From Sorghum bicolor (taxonomy: Eukaryota > Streptophyta > Magnoliopsida > Poales > Poaceae), in NCBI RefSeq assembly GCF_000003195.3, contig NC_012870.2, forward strand, positions 50,286,396 through 50,350,395: a DNA stretch of 64,000 nt, given 5' to 3'. A program made the translations under genes and the position numbers. Every line of letters starts with the position of its first letter. Position 1 is the stretch's first letter. Positions 9,888 to 22,177 of this stretch are shown piece after piece. Below the pieces are notes generated by a model, which worked only from the letters and a program-made list of their open reading frames with translations, was not told the origin of the DNA and searched no databases.

Positions 9888-11606
9888 TCAGTTTTTGGCC
9901 GGAGGATGGTAGATGGGAGTTGGTGATGCGTACGTTGGCGCTGGGGGGTGGTACTCAGGCTCAGGCTTTGGTTTGGGCTCAGGCTTAGGCTTCGGTGGCA
10001 CAGGTTTCTTGTGGAAGTGGTCAAAGAACTTGTGATAGTCATGGTCCTTGTGGAAGTGATCAAGGAAGTGCTTCTTGTCAAACGATATTTCTTTCACAAC
10101 CGGAGGGTGGTAGATCGGAGTCGGAGACCCGTATGTGGGTGTCGGGGGGTGGTACTCAGGCTTAGGCTGCGGCTTTGGCTTTGGTGGCACGGGCTTCTTG
10201 TGGAAGTGGTCAAAGATGTGGTGGTAGTCATGGTGTTTGTGGAAGTCATCGTGCAAGGGATTCTTGTCGAACAAGTGCCTGGCAGGAGGGTGGTAGATTG
10301 GTGTAGGTGACCCATATGTTGGCGTTGGTGGGTGGTACTCAGGCTCAGGTTGAGGTTTGGGCTCTGGCTTGGGCTTGGGTGGCACAGGCTTCTTGTGGAA
10401 GTGGTAAAAAAAGTGGTGGTAGTCATGGCCTTTATGAAAGTGATCAGGCTCAGGCTGCGGCTTAGGCTGCGGCTTGGGCTCCGGCTTTGGCTTTGGTGGC
10501 ACGGGCTTCTTGTGGAAGTGGTCGAAGAAGTGGTGGTAGTCGTGGTCCTTATGAAAATGGTCGAGCAAGGGCTTCTTGTCAAACAAATGTCTAGCTGGAG
10601 GGTGGTAGATCGGTGTGGGTGACCCGTATGTTGGAGTCGGAGGGTGGTATTCTGGCTGTGGCTTGGGCTCTGGCTTCGGCTTTGGTGGAACTGGCTTCTT
10701 GTGGAAGTGGTCAAAGAAGTGGTGTGGCTTAGGTTCTGGTTCTGGTTTGGGTTCTGGCTTCGGCTTCAGCGGAGATGGCTTCTTGTGGAAGTGGTCCAAG
10801 AAGTGGTGATAGTCGTGGTCCTTGTGGAAGTGATCAACCATGTGCTTCTTGTCGAACAACTGCCTTGCTGGAGGATGGTAGATTGGAGTTGGGGATCGAT
10901 ATGTTGGCGTAGGGGAGTGGTACTTCGGCTGCGGCTTAGGTTCTGGCTTTGGCTTTGGCTCTGGCTTCGGCTTCGGTGGCACAGGCTTCTTGTGGAAATG
11001 GTCCAACAGGTGCTTCTTGATCGGCCCGCATAGGGTTGCCGACGCGCATTCTGCCGACGGGTAGTCTGTCTTGCCAGGGACCACGACGAAGTTGCCATCG
11101 GACGACTGCGGCACAATCCTGGAAGGTTCCTGACCGGGGCACGGGGTGCCCGCGGCGCTGTGGAGCTGCGCAACGCAGTCAGCGGCGTGCATGTCCGTGC
11201 TCAGCGGGATGCTGAAGGCGCCGGAGACATCTAGCTTGCCTATGGCCTTGCTCTCGTACTCGCCTTTGCTGTTCCTGCACTTGATCGCCACCTCAAGACC
11301 TGAAATGCATGGATCGAAAAGCACCGTCAGTACCAGCAGCTAGCTTCTTCTGACCTTACTGATCAGCTTAAAGCATTGAGTATCCACTGTTTATGTTATT
11401 AGCTTAATTAAATATGCATGTATATTATTCCTAGTATATTTACCCTTGAATGCCGCTTCGGCCTTCATGTTCTTCCTGGTGCAATCGGCGCATTTGGCGA
11501 GGCCGATAACCACCGAGGACGCCTCACTGGAGGCAGCGCTTGCGACGGCTATTACCATCAGCACGGCGAAAATGCCGGGGAGAAGGCCCCCATGTACCGC
11601 AGCCAT
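9888..11606 (-). CDS. Secreted Ole e 1-domain protein with His/Lys/Pro-rich repeats (cell-wall type)
   Basis: Two exons: 11606-11444 and 11299-9888. The GT-AG intron at 11443-11300 (GTAAATAT..TTTCAG) restores the frame at a Gly codon, giving a 524-residue product. Residues 1-25 are a signal peptide with a hydrophobic GIFAVLMVIAVASA core. Residues about 35-125 form a Pollen Ole e 1-like domain with conserved cysteines (CADC, IKCRN, DCVAQ, TPCPG, ECAS, TLCG). The rest is repeat: seven HFHKKP blocks followed by KPKPEPKP-type runs, five SPTPIYHPP blocks, and HKDHDYHHF linkers. Proteins with this layout are proline-rich or extensin-like wall proteins. The Tyr and Lys content would allow cross-linking, and the His clusters might bind metal (inference). 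No stops or frameshifts interrupt it, unlike the surrounding transposons. ATG 11606 is chosen because it gives the signal peptide and follows a TATA box. Confidence 0.88.
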
Positions 11607-11654
11607 GGCTAGATGGATGACTCGATGAGATGAAGAAGAGGCAATGCAATGCCT

Positions 11655-11668
11655 GCCTTATATAGGCC
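11655..11668 (-). promoter_or_regulatory. TATA box of the Ole e 1-domain gene
   Basis: On the minus strand the sequence reads CCTATATAAGG, about 50 bases upstream of the ATG at 11606. That spacing leaves a short 5' UTR of roughly 20-30 bases. Confidence 0.7.
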
Positions 11669-11670
11669 TA

Positions 11671-12123
11671 CGCATTGATCAAACACAGCTCGATCTTACA
11701 TGCATGCACGCATGATCACGAGCTGGTGAGGACTGAGGCGCCAGCACACATAATTTTGGCGCCGAAATTGCAGACCGGCCGGGAATTAATGCCGTCCATT
11801 TGAGTTGATCAATCTCTGTCTGTCCATTCATCATGTCCAGTCGGTTGGTAGTAGTTGGAGTTGTGTAAGTTACGTCAGTTGCGGCACTTTGGATTTGCAT
11901 GCATGCAGCGCCAGTACATGCCCTGTGTAATGCAGGTTTCCATTGGTCACATCGGAAAAGCAAAGCTTGTAAAAGCGCGTGTCCGGTGTGCTCATCTGCT
12001 GGACAATAAATTTCAGAACAGTATAGTATAGTTTGGTTTGTTTCAGAAAAGGGACAGTACTTTCGGAATGTGGATACAAAATAAGTTCTTTCTGACCGCG
12101 TGTAGTTGGATACAACATATAGT
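11671..12123. other. Upstream region of the Ole e 1-domain gene, no gene seen
   Basis: Unique-looking DNA with several GCATGCATG motifs, which resemble RY-type (CATGCATG) plant promoter elements. The minus-strand frame of 149 codons at 11679-12128 has no recognisable domain and runs through the promoter, so I do not call it. Confidence 0.35.
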
Positions 12124-13999
12124 AGCACAAAAAAGCTCTATGATGACGGTAGTGTCTAATTTATAGACGCGGCGAGCCCAATTCAAGAACCGCCACTGTA
12201 AACCCATTTACACTGACAGTTCACTTAAGGAAACTGTCAGTGTCAATAGTGCATTTCCACTAGCGGTTTCCTTAAGTGCTGTGCAAATAGATTTACACCA
12301 GTGGTACCTTATGTCAGCCGCCAGTGAAGTTTTTGGTATAAATACTCATTCTTCCTCCACGAGTAGAACTGTTTCTCACAACCACCTTCTATTAGAGGCC
12401 ATTTTGGAGGTCTAGATTTTTAGGAGGTTGCTAAGAAATGTTAGTTTATATCTCTCTTGCCTCTTTTTGTTCATTCTTGCTCAATTTGAACCACTTTATG
12501 GATCTAGGATTTCACCATATGTTAGAGAGAAGAATAGCTAGGTTATTATCTTTATTTGCTCAAATGATCTTAAGATTGTTAGATGATGTCTCTCCTCTAT
12601 CCCTTTTTATTTTTGCTTCTCACTTTAGTTTATCCAAGATATATTTAGTTATTTTCATGAATTGTGTGTTCTTGTCTATTTATGTAGATAGAGAAATATA
12701 GGTTCTTTTGTTAGTTTTATAAATTGTGTAGTTTTTTGTCTTCATTTCTCAATTTGATTTAATTATCCACTATGTATTTATGTTTCATGAATGGTGTGTT
12801 TGTATGTAGAGGGGAAGATAGGTTTCTTAATTAATTAAGATTATTGTGTTTATTAATTAGAAAATATGAAAGAGGTTTCTTTGTTTACCACTATGTTGTT
12901 GACTGAGGTTACTTAGTACGGTTAATTTTATTCTTCTAACTTTTAGCGAACCTTGCTTCAAGGTCTATAAATTGGAAAATATACAAGTGGGAGGTTTTCA
13001 TCTTCATTTCTTCGAAAGAGGTTGGTGATCAAAAGATTAGATAATAAATATCTCTAGACAATCATACTTGTTTTGCATTGATTATAATTAATTCATTATA
13101 TTTTTTATATGTAATGATGGAGAGGTCATTTTGGATGTATAATTTATCAAGACTAAATCCATCATATATACCCGAGGTCCCTAGGTTTTTTGATGCTGAC
13201 TAAGAACCATGCTTGGAGAACAAAGATGAAGCACATCTATTGTCCATGCATAGACTGTACAAATGTTATTGTATTTGATGACACTAAATCAATCATTTAT
13301 TATTTGGTCTAACAAGAATTTATGATGGATTACTTGTTTTGGACAAAGGGTAGCTTGCGCCTTATACAAATAGAAACCTTACGAACATCGACGTTGATGC
13401 TGATGGATTTCCGTTCCTACATGAGATACAACAACCTCTTTCCTAGAGTGAACATGTTGTGCCAAATGTTACGGTTATGGAAGATGTAGAATTCTTAGGG
13501 TAAAGTTGCATCATCATATGGATCCATGAATATTATTAATGAAAGGTATGGAAGCCCTGATAAAGGCTGCAGAAGAGACTTTGCACGACGAGTCTAAGGG
13601 TTATACCAAAGAGTTCATGACACTGCGGTCTATGCTAAAGTTGTCGATGTTAAAAGCTAGATATGGTATGTCTGATGCTGGCTTGGATGCATTCTTGTGT
13701 ATTATTGCAGACATGCTTCCAAAGGGAAACAATGTGTGTGCTAAGACGTACTATGTAAAGAAACTAATCAGTCCGCTCACTATGGGTATGGAGAAGATCC
13801 ACGCGTGTCATGATGACGATGATTATAAGGACTTAGAGAGTTGTCCAAAGTGTGGTGCAACTACGTACAAGACAAATAAAGACTATCGAGAGAAAGAGTG
13901 TGTTGCCTCCATTTCTAAAGGAAAGAAGCGAAAGGAGACCAAATAGAACAAACAATAAAGTTCAAAATCTAGAAAAATATTCCTACTTTGATGATGTGG
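12124..13999 (+). mobile_element. Third CACTA remnant: left subterminal region plus TNP2 5' part (CACTA-3)
   Basis: A degenerate terminus-like CACAAAAAAGCTCTATGATG at about 12126 is followed at 12185-12330 by alternating AACCGCCACTG / CACTAGCGGTTTCC palindromes. A TATA-like GGTATAAATAC sits at 12336-12346. After an AT-rich 5' region come TNP2-type coding fragments. The sequence stops abruptly at 13999, where the long LTR at 14000 begins. No target duplication or right end was found. Confidence 0.6.
13146..13946 (+). pseudogene. TNP2 transposase N-terminal fragments
   Basis: Around 13200-13350 a transposase-associated zinc motif is recognisable (YCPCIDCTN, then FMMDYLFW), interrupted by a stop. 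The clean frame at 13539-13946 continues the family pattern: LKARYGMSDAGLDAF, DMLPKGNN, KIHACHDDDDY, then the cysteine pair CPKCGATTYK. The same landmarks occur at about 40340-40590 in the larger CACTA. The DDE-bearing core is absent. Confidence 0.8.
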
Positions 14000-16900
14000 T
14001 GTAACACCCTAGTGTTAAGTATGCATTAAGGCTTCATCAAACTTATATGAGCATTGGCACAAGCATGAGCATCTCATGTGTTGTGCTATATTTTATGCAT
14101 ATCTTTTAAATGTGAATTAATTTTGATAATTGTCATGCTATGTCTAAAAATGCTTGTTATGCCTAGATTAAATTGTTTTATGCCTAAACTTAAATTAGAA
14201 AATTTAAGTACCATTTTTGGAGCCCTAGAATTAAAGGAGTTGATTTAAATTAAAATTTCGCAAAATAGATTTATTTCAAACCTAGAACTAACTTTAAATT
14301 GAAATTCAAAATCCATTTGGATTCTTGATTTGCACCATAAAGCAAAGTTATAGAGAATTTTATTTTGAGCAACTTTTATTTTTGGGTCAACTCCTGAAAA
14401 TGCATTTAAAACAGTGTTTAAAAATTAATTGAGAAAATAAATTCAAAAAAAAGAGAAGGGAGGAGCGCCCTACTGGGCCACGCACCTTGCTTCTGGCCCA
14501 GCAGCCAAAGCCGGCCTGGCTCGTGAGCACATCCCCTTCCTCCTCAGGCGCGCACTGTGGCCAGGTGACGTCGTGGCCGACCGTGCGTAGGCCAGCCGCG
14601 CCACGTGGATGGCAAGCAACGGCAGCGGCTACGACAGTGCCTGCTTGCCCGAGCAGAAGGGGACGACAGCGGCTCTGCGTTGTCCACCTTCTCCACTCCA
14701 CCCCGACCACACCTCTCTTGCTCTCGTCTCACAAAGCAGAGCTTGACAGCACCATCGTCCGCCATAGCCGCTACCGAGCTCCAGCGTCGACGTTCCATCT
14801 TGTTGGTCGCTCCCGCCCTCGATTCCTCCTGTCCACCGCTCCGTCTTCATTCTCCTCATCTCTGAATGAGTCGGATTGCCTCCCTTGGCTCAAGGTGAGG
14901 GATAGCCGGCTGTCTTCTTCTTCTCTAGTGTGAACGTCGCAGCGGTTCATGTGGTCAGCAAGGCCGCCGAGCCTCTTCCTCCTTCCTTTTGCGCGCATCA
15001 CATTCGCCTTGACCTCGCCAAGCTCGTGCGTGCTCTGGTTCATGCTCTACGCCGGAGTTCGTGAGTCCACCATCCAGCAGAGCCATCGTGCCGCCATGGC
15101 CGGCGACGAGCTTGCTTCGGGGTGTCTCCAGACAAACCACCGCGCGCATCCTGTTCGCCTAGGCTCGGGGAACACACATGAGTGCTCGGTGTTGCCGTAG
15201 GGTTCACCGACAGCGAGATCAGGCTCGCCGGAGTTCTCCCCCTCTCTGTGTGGCTAACAGGTGGGGTCGAGGACCCACTTGTCTATACCTGTGTGCGGAT
15301 GCGGGTGCACTGCACCGGGTACACCTAGTAGAACTCGCCGAGACTTGATTCTCAATTTAAAGAAATGTTTTTCAGATAATGGTTTAAAGCTTGTAAAAAT
15401 CATAGCTTGATTTCTATTGCTCCAAAAAGTTTAAACAAATTTTGTTATGCTCTATATTAGTAGATCTAAAGTTCGGTGTACTTGGTGTGAGACTTTTCTG
15501 TGAAGGTTTATTTAAATCTTGAAAATATTGATTTCTTATAAAATATGCAAAAAATAAAATATAGCTCTGAAAAATGTACTTCCTATCTTGGTACATTTGC
15601 ACTACAATCTAGCCTCTGTGAAAAATGAGGAACCTAATATTACTCTACAAAAATAATTATTAGTGAATTAATGCTTGCATGATGATGGTTTAAGATTTTT
15701 AATAAATAATATATAAATGCAATTAATCTAAGAATTTTTGTAGGGCTCTCCTATGTTACAAAGTATTAAGGAAAAATATTAAATTTGTTGTCTGACACTT
15801 TTGTATGTATAGAGTATTTTCCATTGTTTATGTTTAGCATACTTGTGATTTTTGTGTGGGCCATTTTACTTACCCAAATTTTGTGAAAGTTTTATGGTAG
15901 ACTATATGTGTGATCTATAAGCTACTGTAATTTTTATGGAACTTATTGAATACCAGAGGTATATGTTGTTGTTATTGGCCTAGTAATAAATAAATAAATA
16001 AAGAATTATTTTATGTGAACTTGAAAGTAATTAAACAGTTTGGTGTATCTTTGAAGCATTCTAATGTGTGCTGCTTTATCTTGGTAGGTGTAGAAAAAGA
16101 ATAGAATAGAATAACTTGTACTTAAGTTACATGTTCTTGGATGACATTGACTACCTAGTACAAATAGATCACATTGTCTTTTTGTCATGACTCCCCTCTA
16201 CCGGAGAGGAGATATGCACATACTCAGTAAATAACACATCATGACCACCCTTGTGATCATCTGCATAATCATGCACCATATGTTCACCATCCACTTACTT
16301 GAGCATATGCATCATACAGGCTCGTAGAAGAACGACGTGGTGACCGAACCTGAGGAGCCGGAGGTGACCGAGGTGCAGGAGATCACTGAGGTGGAAGAGC
16401 AAGAAGAGGAGCTGCAAGAGTGTCTAGATCACAGTCCTAGTTCTTTCGAGAAAGGCAAGCCTTGCTCCCCAAATTTTCTGCTAATTATATATATATCATG
16501 ATGGTTATATTGTTATATTAAGTTATAGGAGTTGCTTGATACCATTGATGTATTGAATATCCCTTGGAATATCACCTTTCTACATACCTTATCCTATGTA
16601 GTATGGGCTCAGAGTCAATGCTTAGCTCTGCTTAGCACAGTAGAAGTCGGATGATTCCCTGTCACCTGCGAGCTGTAGGTGGTCACCAAAGGTTTGGCAG
16701 TATGTTTGCTATCATAAGTAATAACCAAATGTTGGGAAGCAAAGCTAAGACCGGACGAAACCTTTTGGGGGTGTTGGACCATAGTGATTCTGTCCTTGTC
16801 GATTAAGGACCGATCATTGGTGGTCCTCTTGTCATGTTGAACGCATACCCTACACTTAACTTGAAGGATAAGTTGTTCTGACTGTGAAGGTGGGACGCTA

Positions 16901-17901
16901 TTTGGGCCAGGAATTGACCTGATGTACGCACTGTATTGGAGATAGTTGAGGAGACTGATGAGGGCGCGACGTGCAACCTTGGTATGCCTTGGATACCTTT
17001 GTCATCGGAACGGTCCTTGGGTATGGTGGTGCCTGCTGAACCGTGAATTGGTCCTGAATAGTGCATCCGGTGACCTGTAGCTTACTTGATCAGTGAGTGT
17101 GGCTTATGTAGGGAATAAAATCACTAGCTGGTTAGGAATTGTTTCGAATCATCATCGCTCCTGGATAGTAAGCACTTGACTTGAGCTTTGTCATCGTATT
17201 AATGTTTATGGAACACTGGATGGTTATGAGATATTGATGAAGCTGGAAAAGCTGCACTAAATTGGTATTATTGTACTGAATCAAGTGATTGCTATAGTAC
17301 AGGTGTTAATCTAGATGATAGGTTAATGATACTTAACTTGAGCTAATTATCTAAAAAGGTTATTTACTTAGTAACTTAAGATTTTATGGAAAGTTTGTGT
17401 CGAGCTACCCCTTTATACAGCCTTACATGATCTTTGGTGTCATTTATTTCTGTTTTGTGATAGGTAAGTCTAGCTGAGTATATTCTCATAATCAGGGCTC
17501 TGTTTCCATGTTGTTTTGCAGATGGGCAGATGTACTATGGGTACTGTATTAACTGTCTTTACCTAGCTATGGGTGATGCTTAGACCAATGGTGTGGTCAC
17601 TTTGTCTTATCTTTTGATTTTGTGGGAATCATCAGACTCTAGCACTGTAATCAAACTAAGTTTGTGTGTTTTCTAAAACTATTCACTTCCGCTACTACTT
17701 TCAAGACTTGGTTTGTAATAACTAAATTCAAACTCCAATGTACTGAAATGTTTGTCAATGATATGTATTGTATGAATGGCGACCACTGAACTTATTACGA
17801 TCTCTGTTATGTTTGAGGAAATTTTGAGATCCTTCGAGATTTCATGGACTACCGGGATTATATGGGCTTAAGTCTTTTATAATTTGGACAGTTCTGTTAC
17901 A
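14000..17901 (+). repeat. Very long LTR remnant of a Tekay/Del-like retrotransposon
   Basis: It begins TGTAACACCCTAGTG, the LTR start typical of Tekay/Del-type elements and the same first ten bases as the LTR of the chromovirus at 19810-59568. It ends at or near CTGTTACA (17901). The interior has an AT-rich 5' part, a GC-rich block at 14455-15330 and several AT-rich stretches with no supported genes. No 5-bp duplication matches (TGTGG against GCTAG), and no primer-binding site follows, so the ends are uncertain. The ORFs in the GC-rich block lie on both strands in overlapping frames and are chance. A Glu-rich frame at 16328-16500 is noted separately. Confidence 0.5.
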
Positions 17902-18179
17902 GCTAGTGTTGGAGCCAGTTTTAGCGGATTACAGTTCATAAGTATATTTAAAACAAATTAAATTTGTTTACAAAAACTGATTATCCATCACGAATTATCA
18001 AGGTGTTAAAGTGAATTTTGGAAAATTATAAGTGTGCTAGTGGTCATATCCTTTATGTCTAGTTAAAGACTCTAAGGTGGCTATTTAAGTACTGACTTGT
18101 TGGTTTATGCATCATATTTCTCTTTCATTGCTCATATGGCATTGTTGACATTTACTACCGCCATTACTAAAAATATAGA

Positions 18180-19804
18180 TAAACCCTACCTCTAGCAACA
18201 ACGGCAAAAATGCTCGGTATATAATTAACTTATCATTAAGCAACTAGCCACTTCTTAATGACTAACATTCCTAAACATGAAGTAGGTTGTCATCCCTAAT
18301 TATATTGCTAGGAATTTATTATATATTCACATGTACTATTGTGACTAGGCAGAAATAAAAGATATGAATATGATTATAAACTAAATGGGTTCTAGAAGTG
18401 GACAGATAATTATACCATTGTAGGATTTTACCTAGGGAAGTATCCAGGTTGTCGATTTATATTTATACCACTGGGAAGGCTATGTGTTAAACAATAATCT
18501 ATTATATTGATAAGAAACTATATAGGATGAATAAATGATATTACCAAGGTTGTCTAATCTACTCATAACAGGTAGAGGTCACAAGATAAATATGGGTAAA
18601 TAATAATGATAGCATAATCATCAAGTATCATATTTATGAATAATCATTAGAGCATCTACTAGTCATGATCATAGTTAGCCATTAGATAAACTAGGGAGTT
18701 GGATCTAAGGTAATTCTATAACTACATCACTGAATAACTCTAATTAGTGCAATTACATCTAGAAATCATTGTTGAGCTAACCCTATATCATAGTCACATG
18801 TAAAGAGGCATCAACTAATGAGGGTATTAAGACACAAGGGTCACCTCCTTCGCGACCGTGCCCATGCTAGTCCTACGTACGAAGGGTGGACTACAGAGGA
18901 TACGCAACTGTCACCTATGCGGTCTACCACACGACCCGACACGTCAGAGTGCACTCGCAGATAAACAATATATCTAGACACCACGTCTACATATTATCTA
19001 TCATCAACCCAAAGATCTATTAGGTCAACGCTATATGAGCAATTACATGAATTCAATAAGATCAAACCAACTATCCTAGACATATAATCAAAGTAGACAA
19101 TGGCTATTGCAATTAAGAATATATGAATCTATTAAGAACAAAGTCTCCCTAATATACAATTGAATACTATAAAGTAAGAACAAGATCTATTACCGAACTC
19201 TTGCGCTCCAGACCGAAGCTAGGGGCTCCAGATCCCGATGAAGAACTAGATCTCCTCTACTTCCAATCTAACTAACTAGAACTACGAACTAGAAGGCTCT
19301 TGATGAACTTGAAGGCGCTTGATGCTTGATGGCTCGAGGCCTTGATGAATAATGGATTGGTTTATTTCTCCAGGGGGGTCTACCCCTGTATTTATAGTCC
19401 GGAGGGATGCGCGTGCGTCGTAGGATCAAACCGACTTAACCAAGGGCCGAGATGACTCCTCGTAGGTGGTGGAGGAAGCTTCTAGAAGAGGAAGGTCAAA
19501 ACCCTAGATGGGGCACCAGCCGGTGCTAGGGTGGGGCCAGCTGGCCCCACCTGGCAGCCGCCTGGCCCCCTGTTGCTTTGGGTGTCTTCTCGATCCTTCC
19601 TGAGTCCTCCCGTGATATTTCCCGTGGTGGATAAGTTTCGTGTTTATTTTGTACTAGAATCCCTCTTTTCAGCTTTCCTAGAATTCACCCTGAAAAATAC
19701 AGGATATACAAAACTCGTGGAAATTGTCAGTTTAAACCCTAGACTAGTGTGTTTTCATGTTCTCCTTCGGGTTTAAAGCTCTATAAAAGTTGACGTTATC
19801 GATC
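18180..19804 (-). repeat. LTR-like block of an older minus-strand retrotransposon (outer host element)
   Basis: On the minus strand the block starts near TGATGATCGATAACGTCAAC (ending at 19807) and has a CTATAAATACAGGGGT promoter box at about 19380-19396 followed by a transcribed-looking leader. It finishes near 18200 with a degraded TTGCCGTTGTTGCTAGAGG, resembling a tRNA-Asp-type primer site. It abuts the TSD of the Tekay element at 19805. Its continuation lies at 59574, where a purine tract (GCTTGGGGGAA on the minus strand) precedes the LTR start. No coding region is seen. Confidence 0.5.
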
Positions 19805-19809
19805 ATCAA
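19805..19809. repeat. Target-site duplication ATCAA, left copy (Tekay element)
   Basis: It matches ATCAA at 59569-59573, directly outside the other LTR end. The two copies are almost 40 kb apart because two other elements later inserted inside. Confidence 0.75.
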
Positions 19810-22177
19810 TCTCACACCCATATTTTAAGAACAAAATAGGATGCATAAAAGACTCATATGTGCCCCAGAAACAGTCGCACACATAAGTAGACAAATCTCA
19901 AATGTACCATTGCAGTGTTTATTACATAGGGGAACAATAATAAATCACATAGTCTTATACAAGAATGATAATAAGATTAAACAACGCTCTCGACGGAAGC
20001 ACCACACAGGGACACTGTTGACTAGTTGACTCCAAGCCTAATACTCATAACGGTAGTCCTCATTCCAATCATCATCATTAGCATAACCTGGGGTGTTGGG
20101 AAATTGCAAGAGTGAGCACATATAGTACTCAACAAGTATAACCAGGGGTTCATGAGGCTCAAATAGCTGACACTGGTTTTACTGAATTTAGCTTTTATAT
20201 GTAGATAGCATGTTTATATTTAGATAGCCAATATCAAGGTAGCATAGTAAATCCCATAACCACATGATCAATGTATACAAGAATAAAGAATAACACATAT
20301 AAATAACATAATAAACCATCATTTATTATCATTAATCATATTCATCAGTGTCCATCTATTCCGTCAGTTTTTTGGGCCGCCCGTATCCGTGGGCACGGCT
20401 AGTATACCAGATTTAACACTCTGCAGAGGTTGTACATCTTTACCCATGAGTCATGATTTACCCTTTCGCCCAAGGTAGCTAATATCTTAACCTCCTTCCT
20501 AGGGAGGTCGGTAGGGATCACTATGAAGCCTTTCAAAAGTTCGTCTAACATGTTAGGGCCGCAAAGTTTCCTTCGTGCGCAGATATAGATACCCCCCTTC
20601 CAAATGGCATAATGACGCGCAGCCTATACACATAAGGATAGGGGCTCGCACTATACCCAAAACGGTTCAGCCCCTCTAGCGTCCTTTCGGGTAACCTCTA
20701 ACAAGCTAGAAAAGGTCTTCATACTGAGCTAAAGCCAGAGCCATATAACCCTCATAGTTGTACGAGTTATCCCAGCTTTTGCCAAGGGATAAGTCCTTAT
20801 GAAGGGTCAAGATCAATCCAGCAAAAGCCAGAGTTCTTTCCACCCTTTATATTCAAGTTGCTAGAAAGCTTATTTTATTGTTTATTGTATATTCAAATAT
20901 TTATGTTACAAGATCATGGATTAATAATCAAGCACTAGCAAGAACTACCCACATGCATATCCAAATAGGTAACAAGGAATTCAGGATAACAATCATCTAT
21001 GATTTTGCTAAAGTCATCAAGGTGGACACATGCATATGATATATGTATTAAAAGTGTGTAGGTAACAAGGATGATCCTAAGTTATACTTGCCTTGATCAA
21101 AGCTCTCCTGAGCCTGCTGCTGGTCTTCAAAAGATGGACCTTGATCACCAACGTATCATTCTCTGTCTATACTCAATCATCAATCAACAACACGCAATCC
21201 AATGTAGACATTCATACACGAAGCAAACAAGCTATTATTAGAACAATACACCAAACAATGGTAAAACAAATATAAAAGTTTATCAAAATATTCTACGCAG
21301 CGCTACGATCACATAAATGTAAAGTTCACGAAAATCAGAATTAAAACGTAGAAGATATGAATTTTCCAAGATTTCCTATTGATAAATAATTAGTTAAATA
21401 CTACTGCAAAATTAAAAAGTTTCAAAACAGAGAACTAATACTCCTAACATGTAGAGCTCGTAATTACGAACCTAACGCACTTTGAATGGACAAAAATGGA
21501 GTTAAAACGAATATTTTATGAGCAAAACAAAATCAATGGCAATTCTGTAAATACTGGAAAGCGTAATTTGATTCAAACCGACGAAAATACGCTTTTAGAA
21601 AATGAAAACGTAAACCAGAAAATACGTAAAGGACGGCGGGTTGATTCCTCGGACCCTAGGGGTCTCTTTAGCAAAATAACCCCTGAAGGGGTATCTTCTG
21701 TTCTGGTGCGTCGGATTTCGATCGGACGGTTGAAATTGCGCAGGGGTGAGATCCGGCCGACTGCCTCGCCGGAACAGGAGCCCGACGCGGCGGCGCCATG
21801 GCCGGAGGAGCCGAGCTCGGCGGCGCTCATGGTTTCGACGACTCAGAGCCTCCGCGGAAGAAAGAAATGCACCGGGCGGAAGAGGAGCTTACCCCGAGCT
21901 CGCCTAAGCACCTTTCTAAGGCCGAGGACGCGCGTATGGAGCTCGCGGCGGCGGCGAGAAGAACTTTGCTCGGTGAGATCCCAAAACGCAAGAAAACGGT
22001 GGCTAGGGCACAGTTTGGCAATTTAGATGCAAAGAGGAGTTTGCGGCGGTGTTAGGGAGTCTTATAGGACGCGATTGAGCAAGAAAGCCCGGGTTCTTCG
22101 GGATTTGGAAGGTGCGGCTTGAGTCCGGGTCAGTGACGGCATGAGGAAGATGGGAAAGGGGAGGAAGAGGCGCTGAC
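19810..22177 (-). repeat. Left LTR of the Tekay element, first piece
   Basis: It aligns with 37453-38312 and 57620-59100 of the other LTR. It is interrupted at 22177 by the Athila insertion and resumes at 31598. The plus-strand frame at 21496-22026 is matched by a similar frame at 58358-58963 only because the LTRs are copies. It is antisense to the element and has no known domain. Confidence 0.9.
22173..22177. repeat. Target-site duplication CTGAC, left copy (Athila element)
   Basis: Identical to CTGAC at 31593-31597. The uninterrupted site is visible in the other Tekay LTR at about 59109-59116 as CGCTGACTTG. Confidence 0.95.

Noticed and set aside
9948..11033. Long plus-strand frames rich in Val, Leu, Arg and Trp opposite the Ole e 1-domain gene
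   Set aside because: They are the antisense of the HFHKKP/KPKPEPKP repeats; low-complexity repeats keep several frames open, and the sense strand has a signal peptide, domain and intron.
11679..12128. 149-codon minus-strand ORF upstream of the host gene
   Set aside because: It overlaps the likely promoter, has no domain, and its composition looks non-coding.
14487..15200. Overlapping GC-rich ORFs on both strands
   Set aside because: They lie in the GC-rich part of a long LTR remnant, overlap in several frames, and show no recognisable domain.
21496..22055. 176-codon ORF seen in both Tekay LTR copies (also 58358-58963)
   Set aside because: Conservation is explained by the LTRs being duplicates; it is antisense to the element, lacks domains, and its end differs between copies.
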